This document shows, one piece after another, positions 7,193 through 12,432 of a stretch of DNA of 12,432 nt. The DNA lies in NCBI GenBank assembly GCA_030374735.1, contig JASCIV010000776.1:1-12432 (forward strand), in the 5' to 3' direction. Below the pieces are notes generated by a model. It ran no database searches. It saw only the letters and a program-made list of their open reading frames with translations, and was not told where the DNA came from. Numbering within the stretch: position 1 is the stretch's first letter; each line of letters starts with the position of its first letter. The position numbers and the translations under genes are program-made. Source of the stretch: Gracilaria caudata. Taxonomy: Eukaryota; Rhodophyta; Florideophyceae; Gracilariales; Gracilariaceae.

Positions 7193-7726
7193 ATGTTGGA
7201 GGGCGTTTTGCTCGGGAACATAGTTGACACCCTTCATTGTTTGCGGTTGTTTAAAGCTTGCGTGCTGAAACTTTTGCAACATGGCATTTCAGGCACTCGT
7301 GCGGGTTGCATTACTGCGCTAGATAGGTGCGGTTTGCAGGAGCTGCTGAGACCTGATTACAAGGTGAGGTTGGTGGTATAATCACGCTCACCTCTTTCCC
7401 TCTCGAACGTAGAAAGTGAGGCTGACTTTCTTCCAGTATTGGAACTTCCAATCAGTAACGCCTGTTCTGCTATCTCAAGACAACCTGATGACGGAGCTGT
7501 GATGCTTTCCACCTCGTTCCAAGCTTTATGCGTCTAGATTGGATGAACAAGGCACGCTGAAAGTAAGAAATATCTGTTACGAGCTGCTGTATCACAGTGA
7601 GTCCATTGTCTTGAACGCTGGGGATAACTCTTTACCATTAACGCGATTGAGATTGCTCCAAATAAGCATATATTGGAATTAAAGCTTACGAAGAAAGCAG
7701 CTGTTTTGAGATTTCGTCAACAGTAA
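7193..7726 (+). CDS. Candidate spliced gene, three or four exons; product unknown
   Basis: Exon 1 runs from ATG 7193 (57 codons, MLEGVLLGNIVDTLHCLRLF at the start) to AAG|GTGAGG at 7363/7364. Two continuations are possible. A 73-nt intron ending CTTTCTTCCAG (7436) gives a second exon that starts YWNFQSVTPVLLSQDN and stops at 7502. Alternatively, exons LYASRLDEQGTLK (7524-7562) and HILELKLTKKAAVLRFRQQ (7667-7723, TAA 7726) join in phase, with a GTAAGA donor at 7563 and a CATTAAC branch-like site before AATAAG at 7666. The last two segments look strongly coding. I do not recognise the protein. The exon structure is uncertain; coordinates span the longer model. Confidence 0.4.
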
Positions 7727-7844
7727 GTTAATGGTAACTGTTTCAGTAACCTTGTACGCAGTATGGCTGAAGCCTTATGGTTGTGGTTCGGTTTAGGTCT
7801 GGACGCGGTCTGTCTTCGAGGCTGCTTAAAAGCACGCTTTAAAC

Positions 7845-8096
7845 ATGGTGACCAATGATGACGATGGTACGGGTGTAGCTAGCAGCAACAATGGCATTTT
7901 AAAGCTGGGCTTGCCTCCTGAGGTGAATGGGAACGAGATGACAGCTGCTCTGCTAAGGGGTAATCGATACTCCGCCACCCTACGAAGTAAACGAGATGAC
8001 ATTAGATGTAAAAACGCAGCACGGGGCACATTGTGGTGGGCTACTGAGATGCAGAGGGGAGAGAAACTCGATGCAAAGCGGTTGTTGAACGAATGA
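7845..8096 (+). CDS. Hypothetical small protein, 83 aa
   Basis: The ATG has a good context (AAACATGG). The product begins MVTNDDDGTGVASSNNG, is acidic at the N-terminus, then basic and polar, with one WW pair near residue 65 and a Lys/Arg/Glu-rich C-terminus. There is no hydrophobic segment, Cys motif or recognised domain. It is preferred over the overlapping antisense frame (7826-8389), which is His/Ser/Phe-rich and looks like a shadow. A CAG|GTGAGCTG donor-like site lies at about 8170 past the stop, so a 3' UTR intron or a different exon structure cannot be excluded. Confidence 0.45.
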   Translation: MVTNDDDGTGVASSNNGILKLGLPPEVNGNEMTAALLRGNRYSATLRSKRDDIRCKNAARGTLWWATEMQRGEKLDAKRLLNE

Positions 8097-8388
8097 GGAC
8101 GTGTAGCAGTTAGTTTTGGGACAAATGCGGAAAGTCTACGACTAGGAGAGGAGGATGCGAATGCCCAGACAGGTGAGCTGTGAGGATATGAGTGGAGAAC
8201 ACGGCGATGGTTGGACCTGAAGTGGAAAGCCCATGCGAGGGACGCGGCGACTGGCGCAACAGTGTCCTCGCTCGTACCGTAGGTGAATAGATACCGGTAA
8301 TGGCTTGTCGCCGTGTCATGATCATCATGGTGTAGAGTAATCTTGCGTTTGGTGATTAATGTTATCGAGTAACTTTTGCTCACACGCA
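8097..8388. other. Intergenic; nothing recognised
   Basis: This stretch separates two small plus-strand frames and holds no open frame in their direction. It includes the donor-like CAG|GTGAGC near 8170. An antisense frame spans all of it from an ATG near 8389 but has no supporting motif. Confidence 0.4.
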
Positions 8389-8670
8389 ATGTCTTGTCTC
8401 GACGAGACTTACGAGGCTGCCCTTAACGGCTCAAGTTCACCAAATGTTCCAATGGAACCTCCCGCCTCCTTCCAGTCAATTGCTTTCCTTGTTCAAATTG
8501 CTACCGCCTCAAAAATACCCCCAATCAGGCGCACAAATAAAGTTGCGAAGCAAGCTCGTGCAGCGAATGATCGTGGCTTCGTCGCCGGCCCTTCGACTCT
8601 TGTTTCGCTGATCAGTTTTGATGATATCACCTTTCTCTCACCGTTGCCAACGACCTGGAAAGGAGAGTGA
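8389..8670 (+). CDS. Hypothetical small protein or first exon, 93 aa
   Basis: The frame is open from ATG 8359 (103 codons). I prefer the internal ATG at 8389, which gives MSCLDETYEAALNGSSSPNV; both are possible. Pyrimidine-ending codons dominate, as in the recognised genes. The middle has a short hydrophobic stretch (SIAFLVQIATA) followed by a basic segment (RRTNKVAKQAR). No domain recognised. The end reads TTWKGE then TGA, and GAGA|GTGAAC at the stop could be a donor leading to open frames at 8690-8898. On the opposite strand a 91-codon frame (8493-8768) competes. Confidence 0.4.
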   Translation: MSCLDETYEAALNGSSSPNVPMEPPASFQSIAFLVQIATASKIPPIRRTNKVAKQARAANDRGFVAGPSTLVSLISFDDITFLSPLPTTWKGE

Positions 8671-8997
8671 ACGACGTGTTTGACCAACGTTAGTTCCAAC
8701 AAGGAGAAAAACAGGTTACGAAGCTGACATTCCTTCGATACAACCTCAAAAGGTGAGGCAACCGCCAAGGCGTGCAGCCCAAACCCGTTGTCTCGGCTGC
8801 ATTGCCGCCGTCGATCAGCGCTGTGTCAAGCGTGTGTGGAAGCGCGCCCAGTGGAACATCTTAACGTTAAGAGGACAAGACGGGAGAAACGACGCAGGTA
8901 AGATCGTGTGGCACAACACTACCTCCTCAGCTTGTGCCATTCGTGTTGCGTACTTGTGAATACGGCTTCGCCTGGCTTGGCTGCACAACCACAAGAA
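8671..8997 (+). other. Unassigned stretch before Yos1 with a possible Cys/Arg-rich exon
   Basis: Two plus frames are open here. One reads TTSKGEATAKACSPNPLSRL, then a Cys/Arg-rich run (CRRRSALCQAC) and KRTRREKRRR before a TAA at about 8899. The other is open from about 8682 to 8959. A consensus donor CGCAG|GTAAGATC lies at 8898/8899. This could be the last coding part of the 8389 gene or the 5' leader of Yos1 with its own intron (for example to CCTCAG at about 8930 or an AG further on). I cannot decide. Confidence 0.3.
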
Positions 8998-9455
8998 ATG
9001 CTGGGGCTGGGGACCGTATTCAAAGCGCTGTTGTTACTGGTTAACTCTATGGCTATTCTCCATGAGGAACGCTTTCTCAACAAAGGTTGGTCTTCTCCCT
9101 TCTATGCGTCAATAACGAGACCCTCCGTGGCTGTTTGAGAACCTTGCGAAACAACTACTAACTAAGACCTCATTGCGCGTCTGATTCAGTCGGGTGGTCG
9201 GAACAACAGGCCGCAATCGAAGGCGGTGTCAAGCTACAAATCGTCAACTTGCTCAAAGCGTTTCGCGTGCTTCGACGTAAGTTAACCGCATCATTCCTTT
9301 CTCGTTGGAATAAATGCGCTGCGCCTCCCCACTCTCACAACCACACAACGAATCTGACACCATTCCCCTCACTCGTCTTCCATTGCATCCACGCGACAGT
9401 CCCAATCATAGTGGTGAATTCGATCACAGTTCTAGCGCTGTTGGTAGTGGGCTAG
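8998..9455 (+). CDS. YOS1: Yos1/IER3IP1 family ER-Golgi transport protein, three exons, 76 aa
   Basis: Exons 8998-9085, 9190-9276 and 9400-9455 (88+87+56 nt) join in frame to 76 codons plus TAG. The product has the whole Yos1/IER3IP1 layout: an N-terminal hydrophobic anchor (about residues 7-21), then AILHEERFLNK, then GW at about 31-32, a short variable loop, a KLQIVNLLKAFRVLR amphipathic segment, LPIIVVNSI and a C-terminal hydrophobic segment ending in Gly. Family members are about 80 residues. In yeast Yos1 works with the Yip1-Yif1 complex in COPII transport from ER to Golgi; the human homologue is IER3IP1. Splice sites are AAAG|GTTGGT, GATTCAG|T, CGAC|GTAAGT and GCGACAG|T. Each exon alone looks like part of a different frame, so the gene is invisible without splicing. 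The start is the only ATG that gives the family N-terminus. Confidence 0.95.
9086..9189 (+). other. Yos1 intron 1 with perfect TACTAAC branch site
   Basis: This GT-AG intron of 104 nt contains TACTAAC at 9156-9162, 27 bases before the acceptor GATTCAG. TACTAAC is the optimal branch sequence for U2 pairing. Its removal is required for the Yos1 frame. Confidence 0.92.
9277..9399 (+). other. Yos1 intron 2
   Basis: This GT-AG intron of 123 nt starts with the consensus GTAAGT and ends GCGACAG, with no earlier AG after the donor region. A CTGAC branch-like sequence lies at 9354-9358 and the 3' half is pyrimidine-rich. A frame that reads straight through this intron (9314-9619) is spurious. Confidence 0.9.
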
Positions 9456-9793
9456 ACCAGTCGCCACGTTGTAAAGAGAAAGCCCGCGCCACGCCTCCCT
9501 TGTCTCAGAACTTCCTGAGTCAGAAGTCTTGCTTCCACAGCCACATCAAAGAGGGACTGCACGTGCCCCTACCAAACTTGTCCACGGCCGAAACCACGAG
9601 GCAGTACCAGCACCTCTAAAATTAGCCCTCTGGTGCCGCGTCTTTTTTCCGAGTGCGCGTGGAACAAACTACAGCCTCCCTCCCTTCCGGTCACAGGTCT
9701 GCTACAAGTAACGCCACTTGCTCCCGAGACATTCTTACGCGCGACCACCCTGTCTCATCGGCCTCACTGCCGTGGAACGCATCCTTTCACACA
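9456..9793 (+). other. Intergenic between Yos1 and Asterix
   Basis: This is 338 bp of pyrimidine-rich plus strand with several frames open by composition (Pro, Ser, Thr, His). None has a motif. It must hold the Yos1 3' end and the Asterix promoter and leader. CTGAGTCAG-like sequence lies near 9515, a possible short dyad. Confidence 0.5.
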
Positions 9794-10308
9794 ATGCCTA
9801 TCATCAGCCGCACCGACCCCCGCGACGAATCGCGCTGTACGCCGCTTAGTGTCGTTCCCGTATCAGTTGAGGAACTCCCTCCAGACTACTGTACGTCGAT
9901 CGGAATCGCTCCTAATCAACCACGTACCCCATCCGCAGCAAATACATTCTCACGCCTATCACTACTCTCATAACATCTCATGTGCGAACTTTCACGCGTT
10001 TTCTTTAACCCGGGTATCTTACCGTGCATCATGTGTCCAATCCGCCGTAAAAACCATACTGCCACGCAGATGCAATCCTCGGTCTCTTCTTCGCGTTTTT
10101 GGCCGTACTTTTTAAGGTCAAGATGTATGCGTGGATGACTTGCTTGTTCAGCATATCATCACTGGCAAATCAGAGATACTCCTGCACAGACTCCAAGAAC
10201 TTGGTCGCCACGGTGTCTCTCATAGTTCTCACCTTCATGTCCACTCACACGACCTTTGCCGGTCAGCCCATCATGGCTCCGATGTTCCCTTGGTTGCGTC
10301 AAAAGTGA
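9794..10308 (+). CDS. WDR83OS: Asterix/WDR83OS, PAT complex subunit, two exons, 111 aa
   Basis: Exons 9794-9890 and 10070-10308 (97+239 nt) join to 111 codons plus TGA. The junction gives ELPPDYYAILG, matching the Asterix landmark in which a Pro-rich, acidic segment ending PDY leads into the first membrane helix. Then come FKVKMYAWMTCLFS and SLANQR, equal to the family's KxxxAW and S-x-A-N-x-R positions, a third hydrophobic stretch (about 78-90), and a C-terminus with the family's Pro/Trp residues (PMFPW). Three membrane segments lie at roughly 33-48, 52-66 and 76-92. Animal members are about 106 residues. Asterix pairs with CCDC47 in the PAT complex, which shields polar residues in membrane helices as multipass proteins leave the ER translocon. 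The N-terminal 25 residues are diverged. The ATG 9794 is the nearest in frame; upstream residues in the same frame are not family-like. Confidence 0.94.
9891..10069 (+). other. Asterix intron
   Basis: This GT-AG intron is 179 nt long, from ACT|GTACGT to CACGCAG|AT, and interrupts the codon for Tyr33 (T + AT). Candidate branch sequences are CTTTAAC near 10003 and CATAAC near 9969, both rather far from the acceptor. Removing it restores the conserved junction into the first membrane helix. Confidence 0.9.
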
Positions 10309-10600
10309 AAGAACTGAACAAGTTGTTTGCGAGTTTTAACATGAAACACCTTCCTTTCAGATTTATCAGAGCTTAGCAAACAAAGTAATCAACTCAAGGA
10401 AAAAACAAGTAAATGCTCATAAAAACGAGGACTATTACAGTCCTCGCGATAATCAAAGAATCACGCTGCCCTACCTGACTAGCGCAACTGAGACCAAACT
10501 TAGCTATCACATAGCGCACGTAACAAGCCTTAGAAACCGACTCCCATTGTTACTTCCTCCAATCCCAGTACAACAATTAAACAGAACAAACATCAGCCAT
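10309..10600. other. Convergent 3' intergenic region
   Basis: This stretch separates the ends of Asterix (plus) and the 590-aa gene (minus). It is A-rich in its first half and contains the hairpin at 10426-10446. A plus-strand frame overlapping Asterix to 10376 and another at 10547 are not supported. No further gene is seen. Confidence 0.6.
10426..10446. other. Perfect 8-bp inverted repeat between convergent genes
   Basis: CGAGGACT, loop ATTAC, AGTCCTCG. It sits 117 bases after the Asterix stop and 154 bases past the stop of the minus-strand 590-aa gene, so it could lie in either or both 3' UTRs and form the same hairpin in each. Confidence 0.75.
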
Positions 10601-12373
10601 TTAGGCAACTGGTGTATTCGCAGAAGTGGGAAACTCTCCGGGCGCAGCGACATCGCCTATGTCGGGACAATTGCAGCTTTCTCCATGCCGTTGAGTATGG
10701 TCCAACAAATCCTGCAATCGAGAGCAAACTGCTCGTCGCTCATCCAGATACCGCCTAAGAGCAGTCTCGGCTGCTTCCTTGCGCTTCAATGACAGGTGGG
10801 CATGTTTCCTCTTCTGTTCACGAGGCGTAGTCGGACACAGACCTTCTTCGAATTCAGGGCGTTTGCGTTTCTTTGCTGCAGCTATACTGAGGGCTTGCGG
10901 AGTCATCATTCCGATGGCATCCTCCCCCGCGTACATCTGCTGCAGTGGAATAGTACCAGGTCCATGAAAATGAAGGTGCTCAGCCGGGGCTGATGGTGGT
11001 GGCAGGGGTGGTGGTGGTGGTGGCGGCGGTTGTTGTGTAAACGATTGAAAGCCTAAATCTGACGATGGCATTGTAGGCATTGTAGGTCCAACTGTCGAAC
11101 TGAAACGAGGAACGAGATCCTCCACGGTAACCTCGATGACGTCCAATTGCTCTCGACATCTGAAATATTTGGCGCGTTTGATGCGCAGTAGATTCTTGAC
11201 GCTCTGATACGTATGCTGCTCCTGCATACGTAGCTGATCGATGACAGATGGGGCTTCCCTCAGAAATCTGGCTTTCACATAACTCCTGACTCCAGATTGG
11301 AAACTCTTGTCCACGTTGTAACGAAGGCCAGCCGCACACTTGGCCTCACGAACACACATTCCACCTGGGTTGTTCCATAACTTGATTACCTCATCCAGTC
11401 CCTCAAGCACCTCTTGAACAGAAAAGGCTGCCGAGTCGCCATACAATTGAGAATGCGACATGAGCTTTTTGAAATAACCTCCCTCATAGAAGGAACAGCA
11501 ATTTGGGCGGGAATGGGTGGATACATAAGGACAACGCTGCTTCCAAGCTGGAGATACGACGCGGCGGAACATGCCAGCGCTGACAGATACGGCCCTGAGT
11601 CCCAACATTTCTAGGACCTCATTCAGAGCACGGCGGGCCGACAGGGCACCGTCGACATCGCGACGAATATCCGGGGCCCCCTTGTGACAGTTGAGACGGC
11701 CCAAGAACTGAGCAGGCGTCGCTAGCGGTTTACCAGCGACAGCATCACACTCGAGCAAATCGGCCATGGCGAGATCTCCTTCACCCAGCAGACTTACCAC
11801 ACACAACCAATTGCGGGTCTGCCAGGCATGGGTCAAAGTGGACTGCAGGGCGTCCTTTGCGTTCTTAAAGCTCGGCTGCTGCAGACCGATACGAGCTGTC
11901 AACCAATTGCCAGCGCGGCACAGCGAAGAGTAGGGCAATTGGACTGTGGGGACATTCTTCCACTTTCCATTGATGAGCTGCGTGAACTTGTAGTGCAGCT
12001 GCGGTGCCAAGAAGGAGAGGCGTGCTCGAATTGGGATGGCGCGGTTCCTCAACAGGGTTCTGGTGAGTGTTGTGAAGTACAGAGCAATGAGACATGAAGG
12101 GCCCAGCGCATCAACTGGCTTGGTGCGCGTAGTCGGTGAGGGGCTGGGACTGAGCAGCTGCTGAAGCTGCCACAGCTGCTCTGCAGTGCGCACAGAGTGA
12201 TGAGGAGGGGATGAGGTCGGGGATGAGACGGTGACGATGGTGGTGGTGGGGCTGGAAGTGTTATTGAAGTGGTGGTGGGGGTGCAGAGGGGGAGGAGCTA
12301 AGGCAGCTTCCAGTGAGGCGAAAATCGGGGCAGGCTCAGGCTCTGTGGCGACCCAAGCAGACTGATGCTGCAT
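10601..12373 (-). CDS. Orphan 590-aa protein with poly-Pro tract and nuclear localisation signals
   Basis: One uninterrupted frame from ATG 12373. Residues 1-85 are low complexity (Pro, Ser, Thr, His, with Gln near 66-73). Residues about 90-425 look folded, with regular hydrophobic spacing, many Trp, Cys and Arg residues and hydrophobic patches such as NWLCVVSLLG; I do not recognise a domain. Residues 449-460 are a poly-Pro tract. Two basic clusters, KKRKR (501-505) and KRKHAHLSLKRK (521-532), are classical nuclear signals. Residues about 520-562 form a charged helix that may coil, followed by a tail with CNC. A Pro-rich linker, basic signals and a helix suggest a nuclear regulatory protein; that is inference. 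The first ATG may be correct because only 59 bases precede it in the window. Many overlapping plus-strand frames are shadows. Confidence 0.8.
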   Translation of the reverse strand: MQHQSAWVATEPEPAPIFASLEAALAPPPLHPHHHFNNTSSPTTTIVTVSSPTSSPPHHSVRTAEQLWQLQQLLSPSPSPTTRTKPVDALGPSCLIALYFTTLTRTLLRNRAIPIRARLSFLAPQLHYKFTQLINGKWKNVPTVQLPYSSLCRAGNWLTARIGLQQPSFKNAKDALQSTLTHAWQTRNWLCVVSLLGEGDLAMADLLECDAVAGKPLATPAQFLGRLNCHKGAPDIRRDVDGALSARRALNEVLEMLGLRAVSVSAGMFRRVVSPAWKQRCPYVSTHSRPNCCSFYEGGYFKKLMSHSQLYGDSAAFSVQEVLEGLDEVIKLWNNPGGMCVREAKCAAGLRYNVDKSFQSGVRSYVKARFLREAPSVIDQLRMQEQHTYQSVKNLLRIKRAKYFRCREQLDVIEVTVEDLVPRFSSTVGPTMPTMPSSDLGFQSFTQQPPPPPPPPLPPPSAPAEHLHFHGPGTIPLQQMYAGEDAIGMMTPQALSIAAAKKRKRPEFEEGLCPTTPREQKRKHAHLSLKRKEAAETALRRYLDERRAVCSRLQDLLDHTQRHGESCNCPDIGDVAAPGEFPTSANTPVA

Positions 12374-12432
12374 GATACGATGTGGGCGGGGGTCGGGAAG
12401 AATGGGACGAGCGATGGGGAGGGGGCTATAGG
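12374..12432 (-). promoter_or_regulatory. Upstream edge of the 590-aa gene
   Basis: The last 59 bases are pyrimidine-rich on the minus strand (runs of C and T), as common in 5' leaders. No TATA motif is seen in this fragment; the promoter probably lies beyond the window. Confidence 0.3.

Noticed and set aside
7437..7726. Selenocysteine reading through the TGA at 7500-7502
   Set aside because: The same frame stays open on both sides of this TGA, but splice sites explain the join more simply and no SECIS-like stem was seen downstream.
7826..8389. 187-codon minus-strand frame
   Set aside because: It runs antisense to the 7845-8096 gene and across the following gap. It is His/Ser/Phe-rich with no motif and looks like a shadow frame.
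9314..9619. 101-codon plus-strand frame through the third Yos1 exon
   Set aside because: It reads straight through Yos1 intron 2 and exon 3 in the wrong frame. The spliced Yos1 reading explains this DNA far better.
9633..10115. 160-codon plus-strand frame
   Set aside because: It overlaps Asterix exon 1, the intron and the start of exon 2 in another frame and has no ATG at its start; the composition follows the pyrimidine-rich strand.
10980..11339. 119-codon minus-strand frame
   Set aside because: It is nested in the 590-aa gene in another frame, and its Thr-rich end is just the poly-Pro codons read out of frame.

Overview
This window is nuclear DNA from a eukaryote. Two genes can be read only by removing spliceosomal introns (GT..AG, 104 to 179 nt, one with a perfect TACTAAC branch site). 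There are no ribosome-binding sites or operon-like gene packing, TATA-box-like motifs occur, and both recognisable proteins are universal eukaryotic ER membrane factors. Base composition is near 50% GC. Compact genes, many without introns, with short introns and long disordered orphan proteins would suit a red alga or another intron-poor protist, but that is a guess and nothing here fixes the lineage.

Layout. Positions 1-459 hold no convincing gene. An intronless gene for a Ser/Arg-rich disordered protein lies on the minus strand (460-1341). Positions 1342-2865 hold only short, weak frames, a (GAC)7 run and an AT-rich stretch. A possible 44-codon gene behind a TATA box (2807, ATG 2866) follows. 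Next come a second Ser/Pro/Lys-rich disordered protein on the minus strand (3065-3676), a perfect 13-bp hairpin (3918-3947), and a candidate divergent pair about 100 bp apart: a minus-strand spliced micro-gene (4229 down to 3936) and a plus-strand zinc-ribbon-like frame (from 4332). Positions 4608-5700 hold protein-like fragments in shifting frames that I cannot join with confidence. A single-pass membrane protein of 320 residues is at 5747-6709. A possible spliced gene starts at 7193, and two small hypothetical genes are at 7845-8096 and 8389-8670.

The best-supported part is 8998-10308. A three-exon gene for Yos1/IER3IP1 (76 residues) is followed 338 bp downstream on the same strand by a two-exon gene for Asterix/WDR83OS (111 residues). 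Yos1 serves ER-to-Golgi transport. Asterix is the small subunit of the PAT complex, an intramembrane chaperone of the ER translocon. Both act at the ER membrane, but one linkage proves nothing about co-regulation. Convergent to them, a 590-residue intronless orphan protein with probable nuclear localisation signals occupies 10601-12373 on the minus strand; a hairpin lies between the two 3' ends.

I see no CRISPR array, mobile element with clear termini, tRNA, rRNA or viral gene. The window looks like ordinary nuclear DNA with several orphan proteins rather than a new multi-gene system. The value lies in the split genes, which simple frame reading misses, and in a few structural oddities listed below.
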